Of a DNA stretch of 64,000 nt, positions 35,357-43,462 are shown piece after piece. Source of the stretch: a virus; the IMG/VR virus record IMGVR_UViG_3300006923_001878, positions 1-64,000 of that record; one strand, 5' to 3'. The notes under the pieces were generated by a model. The model was not told where the DNA came from. It did no database searches and worked only from the letters and a program-made list of their open reading frames with translations. The translations under genes and the position numbers were made by a program. The first letter of the stretch is position 1. Each line of letters begins with the position of its first letter.

Positions 35357-35912
35357 GTCAACATATGAAATCATACAAGCCATTAAGCAAGCGGAAGCAA
35401 ATGCTTATGATGGAGCCAAAAATGAGAAGGGTGAAGACCTAAAAGTCGGACTTAAAAGAGAAAAGGGTGATGTAATCTTAGATACCAGGATTATGGATGC
35501 TTTCGGTTTAAAGATTGTTGGTAATCTCTTAATGCTTAATTATAGTACAGAAGCTAAGATTAAAGAAATTCATCAAATGGGGCTTGCTAAGTATAAGACA
35601 GAGACAGAGAGCACCCTCAAATCTATTGTTTCCTATCTTAAGAAGGAATACAAGAAGATAACTGGCGATGCTTTGACTTTAACTAAGCATGGTGAAGTTG
35701 ATATTCGAATTGACCCAATTTCAAAAATAAGAAACAGTATCAAAGCTAACTGTTCCTATAAGATTGGTGGCATCAAAGAAGTGGAACAAAGTAAGGGTGC
35801 AAAGAGTTGGGAGGATGCTGTAAAGGATATGTATTCAACACTGAAGAAAGAATCCTTTGACAAATCCATGGCTAAAGACCAAGGCAATAAATTATTTAGA
35901 AACCTTGGATAA
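35349..35912 (+). CDS. Conserved T4-like phage protein (187 aa), packaging region
   Basis: The product starts MGKSTYEIIQAIKQAEANAYDG and continues with an LKREKGD strand and a basic helical core. The second half has the DALTLTKHGEVDIRI and SYKIGG motifs. I have the impression that this layout recurs in marine T4-like phages next to the large terminase, possibly as a virion component, but its role is not known to me. A small terminase subunit is a conceivable alternative from position alone. The start overlaps the previous gene by eight bases and the terminase starts three bases after its stop. Confidence 0.6.
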   Translation: MGKSTYEIIQAIKQAEANAYDGAKNEKGEDLKVGLKREKGDVILDTRIMDAFGLKIVGNLLMLNYSTEAKIKEIHQMGLAKYKTETESTLKSIVSYLKKEYKKITGDALTLTKHGEVDIRIDPISKIRNSIKANCSYKIGGIKEVEQSKGAKSWEDAVKDMYSTLKKESFDKSMAKDQGNKLFRNLG

Positions 35913-35915
35913 CAA

Positions 35916-37505
35916 ATGAGTTACAGACTTACAAAAGCCCAGAAAAAAGCAGAGCTTCTTAAGTGTGGTAAAGACCCTAAATATTTTATTACAAATTTTG
36001 TTAGAGCACCACACCCTCTTCTTGGTTTAATTCCATTAGCATTGTATGATTTTCAAAACGATGTTGTTGATGATTTAACAGACCATCGTTTCAATATCGT
36101 ATTAAAATCAAGACAGCTTGGAATCTCAACTGTCACATCAGCATATGTTTTGTGGATTATGCTTTTTCATGAAGAAAAAGCAATTATGACAGTTGCTACT
36201 AAGCTTGGTGTCGCAGCAAATATTTTAAGAAAAGTTGTCAAGATGTATGACTCTATTCCTGATTTTTTTAAAGACGAAGTAGTCGTTAAAAGGAATGAGC
36301 ATAGGTTTGAACTAGGAAACGGTTCTTTCATTTACGCATCTGCCACTGGACCTGATGCAGGACGTTCCGAAGCCTTGTCTCTTCTGATTATTGATGAAGC
36401 TGCTGTTGTAGACGGCTTAGATGAGATGTGGGAGTCTTTAGGGCCCACCTTGACACGAGGAGGTAGTTGTATTGCTATCGCTACCCCAAAGGGCGCACAG
36501 GGGTGGTTCTATGAAAAATGGATTGAAGCTGAGGATGGTGCGAATCTATTCAACCCAATTAAGCTTCCATGGTATGTCCACCCGGAACAGACAAAGGAAT
36601 GGTACGAGCACGAAACCAAGAACATGAGTTCGAAGCAAAGAGCTCAAGAGTATGAGTGTGATTTTTCCTTATCTGGTGACACATTTATCGATCCAGTTTA
36701 TCGTGAAAGAATTGAAAAAAAACAAGTAATGACACCTAAGAAGAAGATTGGTCCTGGGGGCAACTATTGGATCTGGGATGAACCCGAAGACGGGGAGACA
36801 TATTTGATCTCTTCAGACGTTGCTCGTGGAGATGGTGGGGACAACTCAACAGCAGTAATCGTAAAACTTAGCAATATGGTTCAAGTTGCAGAATTTACTG
36901 GACAAGTTGCACAAGAAGAACTGCCTCGTTTACTGTTTGATATTGGTGTTGATTATAACAATGCTTTATTAATTGTAGAAAATAATACTTTTGGTTGGGC
37001 GGTTTGTAAAGAATTAGAAGCTATGAACTATCCAAACCTTTATTATCAAGATAGGAGCACTTACCAGTATGTTAATCCAATCAAAGCAAAACGCTCGTCT
37101 GGTTGTATAATAGGGTTTTCGCAAAAAGGCGAGATTATTCGAAACTTGTCTTTAGGTAAATTAGAAGAGATGGTTAGAAATAATCACATTACGATTAGGT
37201 CAGAAAGAGTTACGAAAGAAATGCAGGCTTTCATTTGGAAGAATGGTAAGGCACAGGCAGCTAAGGGTAGGAAAGACGATCTTATGATGTCTCTTGCTAT
37301 GATCTGCTGGGTTAAAGAAAATGGTGCGCTCACTACATCTACTCTAAAAAACAAAAAAACTGCTGCGATGAGAGCTGTCCTTGCTGTAAACAGAACCTTT
37401 AACACTGCAATTCCTGGCATGGTAGGATACAAAGCAAGAAATTCTAATCGACAACATACCGAAGCTCAAAGAATTGCAGCAAAATATAAATGGGTACTTA
37501 AATAA
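35916..37505 (+). CDS. 17: Terminase large subunit, gp17-like
   Basis: The 529-residue protein is a packaging motor and headful nuclease. The ATPase part has the divergent Walker A KSRQLGIST (64-72) typical of gp17 proteins, Walker B LLIIDEA (156-162), and a coupling motif in IAIATPKGAQG (187-196). The RNase H-type nuclease has Asp301 in SSDVARGDGG, Glu355 in LLIVENN and a late KDDLMMSLAM motif. T4 gp17 has 610 residues. No intron or homing endonuclease interrupts it, although this gene is a frequent target. Its stop overlaps the portal start by one base. Confidence 0.93.
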   Translation: MSYRLTKAQKKAELLKCGKDPKYFITNFVRAPHPLLGLIPLALYDFQNDVVDDLTDHRFNIVLKSRQLGISTVTSAYVLWIMLFHEEKAIMTVATKLGVAANILRKVVKMYDSIPDFFKDEVVVKRNEHRFELGNGSFIYASATGPDAGRSEALSLLIIDEAAVVDGLDEMWESLGPTLTRGGSCIAIATPKGAQGWFYEKWIEAEDGANLFNPIKLPWYVHPEQTKEWYEHETKNMSSKQRAQEYECDFSLSGDTFIDPVYRERIEKKQVMTPKKKIGPGGNYWIWDEPEDGETYLISSDVARGDGGDNSTAVIVKLSNMVQVAEFTGQVAQEELPRLLFDIGVDYNNALLIVENNTFGWAVCKELEAMNYPNLYYQDRSTYQYVNPIKAKRSSGCIIGFSQKGEIIRNLSLGKLEEMVRNNHITIRSERVTKEMQAFIWKNGKAQAAKGRKDDLMMSLAMICWVKENGALTTSTLKNKKTAAMRAVLAVNRTFNTAIPGMVGYKARNSNRQHTEAQRIAAKYKWVLK

Positions 37506-39451
37506 TGGCTGATCAAAGACAAAATCCGAAAAATGAAGTGTCACCACTTTTTAAAAAGTTAACTAAAATGTTTTCCGGGCCGCTTGTAAACTACAAGTCC
37601 CAAATCCCAAGAAACAATAAAAAGAGAAAGCTTGATAAACATGGAAGTGATTTTCGTTCTCTTGAAGGTTATAAATTTAAAAGGCGAGCATACAACGCTT
37701 TTGATAACTTAAATACAAAACATATGAACCAGATTGGTAGAGCGGAGCGTTACTCTGACTTTGACCAAATGGAGTTTTATCCCTTACTACACTCAGCGAT
37801 GGATATCTATGCTGATGAAATGACGACTCATAACGAGTTGGTCAAACTTCTCAAGATTGATTGCCCAAACGACGAGATTAAAGACGTATTGGATGTTCTT
37901 TTTTACAACGTTCTAAATATTAATGACAACCTATTCGAATGGTGTCGAACTATGTGCAAGAATGGAGATTTCTTCATGTATTTAGATGTCAATGATGACA
38001 TGGGTGTTAAAAACGTAATCGGGCTTCCACCAGAAGAAATCGAAAGACTTGAGGGCGAAGACCAGACCAATGCTAATTATGTTCAGTTTCAATGGAATGC
38101 CGGTGGGTTAACTTTTGAAAACTGGCAAATTGCTCACTTTCGTATCCTAGGAAATGATCGCTATGCTCCTTACGGAACCTCAGTTCTTGAAGGAGCAAGA
38201 CGTATCTGGCGTCAGTTAACTATGATGGAAGATGCGATGATGGCGTATCGTATCGTTAGGGCACCAGAAAGGCGTGTGTTCAAGATTAACGTGTCTGGTA
38301 TCCCTGATGAAGACGTTGAACAGTTCGTTCAGAGTATTATCACAAATACTAAACGACACCAAGTTGTAGATCCTGATAGTGGCCGTGTTGACTTACGTTA
38401 TAATCCCCTGGGAGTTGAAGAAGATATCTATCTACCATTCGTTGAAGGCAGTGAGCACTCAATCGATGTCCTACCTTCTGGTCAGAACACTGCACATATT
38501 GAAGATGTTGAGTATCTTAAGAATATGCTTCTATCTGCAATCAAGATTCCCAAGGCCTATCTTTCAATGGGTGACGATGGGGGAGAGGACGGTTCAACTT
38601 TATCCCAGAAAGATATTAGGTTTGCAAGAACGATCCAAAGATTACAAAGAAATGTAGTTGCACAACTTGAAAAAATTGCAATCGTTCATTTATTTACTCT
38701 TGGATATAGAGGTGAGGATGTAATCTCATTTACTCTATCTCTAAATAATCCTTCAAAACTATCGCAACTTCAAGAGCTTGAGCACTGGAGAACCAAATTA
38801 GAAGTAGGATCCTCAGCCAAGGAAAGTTTCTTTTCTGAAGCATGGGTTGCTCGTAATATCTTTAATCTTTCTGACGATGAGTTTGAAAGAAACCACTACG
38901 AGAAATTCTCAGATAAGAAGTTTGAGATGCAGATCGCTGCAATCGAAAAAGAACCAAACTTTGCAGGCGGTGGTCACGGCACAAGTCTTGGTGGAGCAGG
39001 CGCAGGTGGGGAAATTGGCGACGAATTCGCTACAGGAACTACATTAAGCCCAGAAGCAGAAGAAACAGAAATGATGGGATCCGAAGAGATGGGTGGGGAC
39101 GCCGCTCCCGCTGCTGAGGAAGAAAAGAGTCCTTTACTGGCAGCTCCTGGTGAAGAAGCTCCAGCGAAAAGAGTTCCTGATGGATATACTACTACTTTAA
39201 GATCTAAAGGTAAGAATTATAAACCAGCTATTTCAGATCGAAGAAAAAGTTCAGGCCCTCGTGAAAAGAATTATAGAGCTATGAGTGGTACGAAAACCTC
39301 TCTTCCAAGAGCAACAACTACAAAAAACTTTAGTAGAGTTCAGTATGGATTAATGGAGAGTAAAGATACTATTTATAGTAAGCTTTTGAAGCTAGAACAG
39401 CGTCAAGAGGATATTCTGGAGAATCATAAAGATGAAGATACGACACAATAA
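37505..39451 (+). CDS. 20: Portal protein, gp20-like
   Basis: The 648-residue protein matches the T4 gp20 group (T4: 524). It has the YSDFDQMEFYPLLHSAMDIYADEM stretch in several parts (for example MEFYPLLHSAMDIYADEM), an AYRIVRAPERRVFKI segment, and the ILKNMLLSAIKIPKAYL-type C-terminal core. After about residue 480 a Gly/Glu/Ala-rich extension, absent from T4, runs to the end. Twelve copies form the portal vertex through which DNA is packaged. The stop overlaps the next gene by 20 bases. Confidence 0.9.
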   Translation: MADQRQNPKNEVSPLFKKLTKMFSGPLVNYKSQIPRNNKKRKLDKHGSDFRSLEGYKFKRRAYNAFDNLNTKHMNQIGRAERYSDFDQMEFYPLLHSAMDIYADEMTTHNELVKLLKIDCPNDEIKDVLDVLFYNVLNINDNLFEWCRTMCKNGDFFMYLDVNDDMGVKNVIGLPPEEIERLEGEDQTNANYVQFQWNAGGLTFENWQIAHFRILGNDRYAPYGTSVLEGARRIWRQLTMMEDAMMAYRIVRAPERRVFKINVSGIPDEDVEQFVQSIITNTKRHQVVDPDSGRVDLRYNPLGVEEDIYLPFVEGSEHSIDVLPSGQNTAHIEDVEYLKNMLLSAIKIPKAYLSMGDDGGEDGSTLSQKDIRFARTIQRLQRNVVAQLEKIAIVHLFTLGYRGEDVISFTLSLNNPSKLSQLQELEHWRTKLEVGSSAKESFFSEAWVARNIFNLSDDEFERNHYEKFSDKKFEMQIAAIEKEPNFAGGGHGTSLGGAGAGGEIGDEFATGTTLSPEAEETEMMGSEEMGGDAAPAAEEEKSPLLAAPGEEAPAKRVPDGYTTTLRSKGKNYKPAISDRRKSSGPREKNYRAMSGTKTSLPRATTTKNFSRVQYGLMESKDTIYSKLLKLEQRQEDILENHKDEDTTQ

Positions 39452-40250
39452 GAAAAGAAATACCGCTTTTCTTTACGAAGCTTTAATCAGAGAAATGGTC
39501 AAAGCTTCTATCAAGAACGATAAAAAACGAGCTAAGTTAATAAAAGATATTATTTTAGAATACTTTAATACAAACAGTATACTCGGTAAAGAGTTGCTAG
39601 CTTATAAGGCGATTAATGAAGCCAAAGGGATGCACCCTATCGATGCAGAAAAAGTCATCCACGAGTGTAAGAGAGTTTTTGCCAATCTTGATCGTAAAGA
39701 ATCATTTAATGTAAACAGCAATCTTATCTCTAAAATCAATAAAGAGCTAGGCGCTAATGTTTATTCTAATCATGTTCCTAACTATAAATTTATTGCGTCG
39801 TTGAATCACATATTCAACGACTCAGCTTCAATCAGTTCAAAAGTATTGATGGAGCGAAGAATCTTGAAAAAGATGACTGGCGTAGTTGAAAAGAAAGAAA
39901 CAAAGCAGAAAGCAGTAGATGAACTTGTAATTAAGTCTTACACAAAATCATATAATAAGAAATACAAGGCAATGCTTCCAGAGCAGAAAGAAATGGTAAA
40001 GTTTTTTATTAATGAGAGACTAGATACTATTGAGTTTAAAGTTTTTCTAAATGAACAACTGGACAAGATTAAAAAGACCGTTCGTGATGGTTTGAAACTA
40101 GAAGAAGTGAAAGCTGATTCTAATATGCTTGAGAACTCTATGAAGGTATTGAATATCTTAGAGAGCTTCCGTGGGAAGCAAGAATATACAAAAGAAGACT
40201 TTTCAACAATAATGCATATGCAAGATCTAGCAAAGGAAATTACTAGCTAA
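39432..40250 (+). CDS. Conserved head-module protein (272 aa)
   Basis: The protein is basic and almost entirely helical. Its start, MKIRHNKKRNTAFLYEALIREM, followed by a helix with ILGKELLAYKAIN, is a pattern I associate with a conserved protein after the portal gene in marine T4-like phages. The T4 counterpart region holds gp67/gp68 prohead-core proteins, which this may replace, but similarity is not evident. It overlaps the portal gene by 20 bases and its stop overlaps the next start by one base. Confidence 0.6.
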   Translation: MKIRHNKKRNTAFLYEALIREMVKASIKNDKKRAKLIKDIILEYFNTNSILGKELLAYKAINEAKGMHPIDAEKVIHECKRVFANLDRKESFNVNSNLISKINKELGANVYSNHVPNYKFIASLNHIFNDSASISSKVLMERRILKKMTGVVEKKETKQKAVDELVIKSYTKSYNKKYKAMLPEQKEMVKFFINERLDTIEFKVFLNEQLDKIKKTVRDGLKLEEVKADSNMLENSMKVLNILESFRGKQEYTKEDFSTIMHMQDLAKEITS

Positions 40251-40828
40251 TGGCAATACAAGTAACCATAAACAAGAACGTAGTAGATGCCCTCGGAGGC
40301 CCAACTGAATCCGAGGCTCCTGATATTGTTGTTGATATTAAAGGTGCTTTTCTAAAGATTAAGCTCAATGCGAGAAAAACCCTAGACGGCAATATCATAA
40401 TTTATGATCATAAGCACCTAGACATCATCATTATTCCTTTTAAGAATAAGATCCTTACCTTACCGAAGAAGAATAGAAGCACCGATTCATTCTATGTTCA
40501 GAAAAGATATTTTGATTTTTTAAAGAACAAAGGTGTTATTGTATATGACTCGGTGAGAGGCGGTTCTGTATATGGCTCTCTTGAGGCGTTCTATCCAGTA
40601 AACAAACAAGTAGATGCTCTACAGGTTGTGTTGTTGGTAACAAAAAGATTTTTAGAACAGGACAAGAATAAATATCAGACTTTTGATGAGTATCAAGAAG
40701 ACGTTGACAACATGTTCTTAGAGCCAGAAGATGACGATTCGACAGAACTAGGTGAGGTTCCACACTCAGAAGAAAAAGGAACGATTGATCCAAACTTCAA
40801 GCCTTACGGCATCTTATATAGGATATGA
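40250..40828 (+). CDS. Hypothetical head-module protein (192 aa)
   Basis: The product is 192 residues. The first half is beta-rich (FLKIKLNARKTLDGNIIIYD, LDIIIIPF) and the second half acidic, ending in a Asp/Glu-rich tail (about 145-175). I recognise no domain. It is tied to the gene before it by a TAATG overlap and is followed closely by the next small gene. By position it belongs to the prohead-assembly group, possibly as a core or accessory protein. Confidence 0.6.
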   Translation: MAIQVTINKNVVDALGGPTESEAPDIVVDIKGAFLKIKLNARKTLDGNIIIYDHKHLDIIIIPFKNKILTLPKKNRSTDSFYVQKRYFDFLKNKGVIVYDSVRGGSVYGSLEAFYPVNKQVDALQVVLLVTKRFLEQDKNKYQTFDEYQEDVDNMFLEPEDDDSTELGEVPHSEEKGTIDPNFKPYGILYRI

Positions 40829-40831
40829 ATA

Positions 40832-41017
40832 ATGATAGGATTCAGTAATAAAAAAGGTTTGGATTCTCCACCAAGCATGTGGGACGCTAATGCTAGTGCA
40901 AATGTAAAAATTGCTTCATTTCTTGTTAAAAACGATAGGCTTGAGGTTTTATATCGTGATGTTCTGACAGAACATCGTTTCATCTTTCAAGGCTACAAAG
41001 AGACAACCTTATACTAA
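40832..41017 (+). CDS. Small hypothetical protein (61 aa)
   Basis: The 61-residue product is short, with a SPPSMWDANASANVKIASFLV stretch and a strand-rich second half. No motif is recognised. It begins three bases after the preceding stop in the head operon and ends just before a 21-base dyad. Codon usage is like that of its neighbours, which supports it as a real gene. Confidence 0.55.
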   Translation: MIGFSNKKGLDSPPSMWDANASANVKIASFLVKNDRLEVLYRDVLTEHRFIFQGYKETTLY

Positions 41018-41038
41018 ACTACTGATCCGATCAGTAGT
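41018..41038. promoter_or_regulatory. 21-nt dyad in an intergenic gap
   Basis: Bases 41018-41027 and 41029-41038 are perfect inverted repeats (arm ACTACTGATC) around a single C. It fills the short gap before the membrane-protein gene at 41044. No T run follows, so a protein-binding operator or an mRNA hairpin is more likely than a terminator. Confidence 0.45.
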
Positions 41039-41043
41039 AAGAT

Positions 41044-41331
41044 ATGTTTATGATTGAATTTATATTATTTACCTTTGGCCTAACACAAATATTATTATAC
41101 GGCTCTATTTTTGATAGAATTCGTCCTGATTGGAATCTGTTTAAGTGTCCTCTTTGTATGGGATTTCATACCGGATGGTTCGGATATTTATTTTTATACA
41201 CTATTAGTATATTCCCTATATTGTCATTACCACATTTATTTGTCTATGCTTTCATAAGTGCTGGTATTAATTATGTATTGGATAGAGTGTTTGACGATGA
41301 TGGAATAAAAATAGATTTAAGCAAACAATAA
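41044..41331 (+). CDS. DUF1360-like membrane protein (95 aa)
   Basis: The protein has hydrophobic segments at about residues 3-20, 44-62 and 63-80. Between the first two lies FKCPLCMGFHTGWFGYLF, with the CPxCxGFxxG motif of DUF1360-like membrane proteins seen in Gram-positive bacteria and phages. Function is unknown. The ATG at 41044 has weak ribosome binding; ATG 41050 is possible. It sits inside the head operon just before the protease group, where an integral membrane protein is unexpected. Confidence 0.65.
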   Translation: MFMIEFILFTFGLTQILLYGSIFDRIRPDWNLFKCPLCMGFHTGWFGYLFLYTISIFPILSLPHLFVYAFISAGINYVLDRVFDDDGIKIDLSKQ

Positions 41332-41340
41332 ACTATTTAT
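41331..41340. promoter_or_regulatory. AACTATTTAT intergenic motif, copy 1
   Basis: The 10-base motif AACTATTTAT begins at the last base of the membrane-protein stop codon and runs directly into the AAGGAAG ribosome-binding site of the small gene at 41352. The opposite strand reads TATAAATAGTT across 41331-41341, which contains the T4 late-promoter core. Three more exact copies lie before other late genes. Confidence 0.45.
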
Positions 41341-41351
41341 AAGGAAGAACA

Positions 41352-41477
41352 ATGAATAATCATGTAGAGATAAAATGGTTCCTTCAACCACCAAGGCTTT
41401 GTAAAAAAGGTTGTTATATCGTGCGGGTAACGCCCGCTGGAGAAGTGAATGTCCAAAATCAAACTAAAAGTCTCTGA
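41352..41477 (+). CDS. Possible small protein (41 aa)
   Basis: An ATG with a good AAGGAAG site at 41341-41347 opens a 41-residue frame (MNNHVEIKWFLQ... ending TKSL). It has two cysteines (C17, C21). It overlaps the start of the next gene by 29 bases and fills the otherwise empty 118-base gap. The ribosome site and spacing support translation; whether the product has a role or is a leader peptide that couples translation to the following gene is unclear. Confidence 0.4.
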   Translation: MNNHVEIKWFLQPPRLCKKGCYIVRVTPAGEVNVQNQTKSL

Positions 41478-41661
41478 CCTAAGAAGGTTGATCAAAGAAG
41501 AGACAGAGAACCTTCATGCGGAAATCCGCAATAACAAAGAAGCCTTACTTGAGTCGCTTGGCGAATTTGAACAAATCGAAACCCAAGAACTTCTTAGCGA
41601 GGCTATCAAGATCATGAGCAACGAGCAGGTTGCTATCTTACTAGGGATGTCAGATGAGTAA
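41449..41661 (+). CDS. Small helical head-module protein (70 aa)
   Basis: The 70-residue product is helical and acidic, starting SKIKLKVSDLRRLIKEE. That N-terminal pattern of a basic strand then 'DLRRLIKEE' recurs, to my knowledge, in small proteins and scaffold-region proteins of marine phages, but no activity is known. A GGAG site at 41438-41443 lies upstream. The end overlaps the protease gene by eight bases, as expected for a prohead-assembly partner. Confidence 0.6.
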   Translation: MSKIKLKVSDLRRLIKEETENLHAEIRNNKEALLESLGEFEQIETQELLSEAIKIMSNEQVAILLGMSDE

Positions 41662-42259
41662 TAAATATGTTCTTACAGAGTATCGAGTGTTCGATAATAG
41701 CCACCCAGAACTATTAACCGAAGCTGAAAAGCTTGAAATGGCTAATGGTTCCGTTATGTATCTCACTGGTGTTATGCAGAGAGCAGACGCTGAGAATGGA
41801 AATGGAAGAGTCTACCCGATGGAGATTCTTGAGCGTGAAGTTGAGAACTATAAGAAACTCGTAAAAGAGCATCGCTCATATGGTGAATTAGATCACCCTG
41901 ATAGTCCTATTGTAGAACTACAAAAAGCTTCTCACTTCGTAACTCACATTGAGATGAAAGGTAAAGAAGTCATTGGCAAGATTAAGTTGATGGATACCGA
42001 TACAGGCAGGAACGCTCAAGGTATTGTAAGAAGTGGCGGAATGCTTTCGATTTCATCACGAGGACTTGGCTCTACAACTCAGAAGAATGGTAAGACTTAT
42101 GTTCAAGATGATTACCAATTAGTATGTTTTGATCTTGTCTCAGAGCCTTCAACGGCTGGTGCTTACATGCTTAAGGAAGGAAAAGTTCCTTCAATAGATA
42201 ATAAAGGGGACCGAATCAATAGAGCCCTAAACAACGTATTGCGTTCATGGAATAAATAA
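41654..42259 (+). CDS. 21: Prohead core protease, gp21-like
   Basis: The 201-residue protein matches the T4 gp21 protease group (T4: 212). It has GNGRVYP (49-55), YGELDHP with His81, SISSRGLGS with Ser134/Ser135, and FDLVSEPSTAGAYM with Asp160. In T4 the protease cuts the scaffold, core and capsid N-termini during maturation and then degrades itself; His and Ser of these motifs are the catalytic candidates here. It lies just upstream of the scaffold and capsid genes, in T4 order. The C-terminal tail is short and basic. Confidence 0.9.
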   Translation: MSNKYVLTEYRVFDNSHPELLTEAEKLEMANGSVMYLTGVMQRADAENGNGRVYPMEILEREVENYKKLVKEHRSYGELDHPDSPIVELQKASHFVTHIEMKGKEVIGKIKLMDTDTGRNAQGIVRSGGMLSISSRGLGSTTQKNGKTYVQDDYQLVCFDLVSEPSTAGAYMLKEGKVPSIDNKGDRINRALNNVLRSWNK

Positions 42260-42756
42260 TGACCAGTAAGAGAGCTAAAATGAAGATGATGATGAAGCCG
42301 ATTATCAAGGAATTGATTGCAGAGCTTCTATTTGAAGAAGGTGTCCTATCTTCTATTATTAGAGAAGTCGCTATTGCTTCTGGTCCAGTTCTCACAGAAT
42401 CAAGAAGCGCTCCTCAACGAAGAGCCAAGGAGCTTCCAGAAGGTGCACAGGCTAGAGAATCTAGAGAAGCCAGTGAGGCTATGATTCGTAAGATTAGAAA
42501 CGAAGGCTCAAGAGAAGTAACTTCCTCAAGAGCACGAGACCAGTTTGAAAAATCAGGTATGGGAAGTTTCTTTGAGGGCACTGCACCTCTCAAAACAAAG
42601 GGTGTTGTCAATGAAGGACGAAGTGGCGGCGGTGGCTTAACTGCTCCAAGCCCACTCGCAGGCATAGACCCTGATGACGAAGGTGTCAACATCGATGCGC
42701 TTGACAAACTACTCGGAAATAAATGGGGTGAAATCGCTAAAAGGTTGGAGGACTAA
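42259..42756 (+). CDS. Hypothetical prohead-region protein (165 aa)
   Basis: The product begins with basic, Met-rich helix MKMMMKPIIKELIAELL, then an Arg/Glu/Ser-rich low-complexity middle, a Gly-rich stretch (about 118-128) and a short acidic end. No domain is recognised. The low complexity and basic N-terminus fit a small core or internal head protein that the protease might cut, but no cleavage site is demonstrated. It overlaps the protease stop by one base and ends directly before bS21. Confidence 0.55.
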   Translation: MTSKRAKMKMMMKPIIKELIAELLFEEGVLSSIIREVAIASGPVLTESRSAPQRRAKELPEGAQARESREASEAMIRKIRNEGSREVTSSRARDQFEKSGMGSFFEGTAPLKTKGVVNEGRSGGGGLTAPSPLAGIDPDDEGVNIDALDKLLGNKWGEIAKRLED

Positions 42757-42999
42757 TTGAGTAACGAAAGAAAAACACATAAAAAAGCACCTGTTAACGT
42801 TGAGGTTATCAATCATGGACGTGACAGTTTTAAGGTGATCCGAAGATTTATGAAGAAAGTCAAGAATGAAGGACTGATGCAAGAGCTAAGAGATCGTAGA
42901 TATTATGAAAAACCATCAGAAAAAAGACGTAAGCGCAAATTAAGAAGGATTAAAGTTCTTAAAAAATTAAGAAAGGAGACAGAAAAAAATGCCGGATAG
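42757..42999 (+). CDS. rpsU: Phage-encoded ribosomal protein bS21
   Basis: The 80-residue product is recognisable as bS21. Residues 11-22 have VNVEVINHGRD, residues 24-36 have SFKVIRRFMKKVK, then GLMQELRDRRYYEKPSEKRR (39-58) and a lysine/arginine helix to the end. E. coli bS21 has 71 residues, with the same FDVALRRFKR and EVRRREFYEKPTTERKR segments. It sits in the small subunit near the mRNA 3' end/anti-Shine-Dalgarno region and affects initiation. The start is a TTG at 42757 directly after the previous stop, with a GGAGG site upstream. Its position in the late head operon, before the scaffold, is notable. Confidence 0.88.
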   Translation: MSNERKTHKKAPVNVEVINHGRDSFKVIRRFMKKVKNEGLMQELRDRRYYEKPSEKRRKRKLRRIKVLKKLRKETEKNAG

Positions 43000-43402
43000 C
43001 AATATACAAGTAAGAGTTGGTCTTGGAAATGTTGGTTCTTACCAAGTTAGTGGAGTTCCGTTTGCTTCAAGCTCAATCGCCTGTGCGATAAATTCTTCAG
43101 CACCAACACAAGTTTCATTTCCAAATGTAACTAAAGAAATTATAATTAAAAACACCAGTGGAGTAAGTGTAGATTTGCGTGTCGGGTTTAGTGAAAATGG
43201 AGTATTTGACGCTCTTGGCGAGAAGTATTTCTTTACTCTTGCAAATGGAGAATCTTACAGCTCTTCAGTAAGATGCACAAGTGTATTCTTATTATCAGAC
43301 AGTGGAACTATCCCAGCATCAGCTAGTGTAATAGCCGCTTTAACCGGAATCCCTGCGAGTAGACTACCTGAAAACTGGTCAGGCTCAGTTGGAATTGGAT
43401 AG
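42989..43402 (+). CDS. Beta-rich small virion protein (137 aa), possible head decoration
   Basis: The 137-residue product is beta-rich and Ser/Val/Gly-rich, beginning with IQVRVGLGNVGSYQVSGVPF. A NVTKEIIIKNTSG stretch and a FTLANGESYSSSVR segment suggest an Ig-like or jelly-roll sandwich. There is no cysteine cluster or signal peptide. The gene overlaps bS21 by 11 bases and precedes the scaffold and capsid genes, so a capsid decoration or head-fibre protein is the best guess, on context alone. Confidence 0.5.
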   Translation: MPDSNIQVRVGLGNVGSYQVSGVPFASSSIACAINSSAPTQVSFPNVTKEIIIKNTSGVSVDLRVGFSENGVFDALGEKYFFTLANGESYSSSVRCTSVFLLSDSGTIPASASVIAALTGIPASRLPENWSGSVGIG

Positions 43403-43426
43403 TTCTGTGGAATTAAAGATTTTGTT

Positions 43427-43443
43427 AACTATTTATAATAGTT
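43427..43443. promoter_or_regulatory. AACTATTTAT motif, copy 2, within a 17-nt palindrome
   Basis: The motif AACTATTTAT (43427-43436) lies in the gap before the scaffold gene. Here it is part of a 17-base palindrome, AACTATT-TAT-AATAGTT, so both strands can present it. An AAGGAG site follows 20 bases before the scaffold ATG at 43463. It may be the late promoter of the scaffold-capsid pair. Confidence 0.5.
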
Positions 43444-43462
43444 ATTTAAGGAGAAAATATTA

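Noticed and set aside
35916-37505. Intron or homing endonuclease in the large terminase gene
   Set aside because: All motor and nuclease motifs are in one uninterrupted frame with normal spacing.
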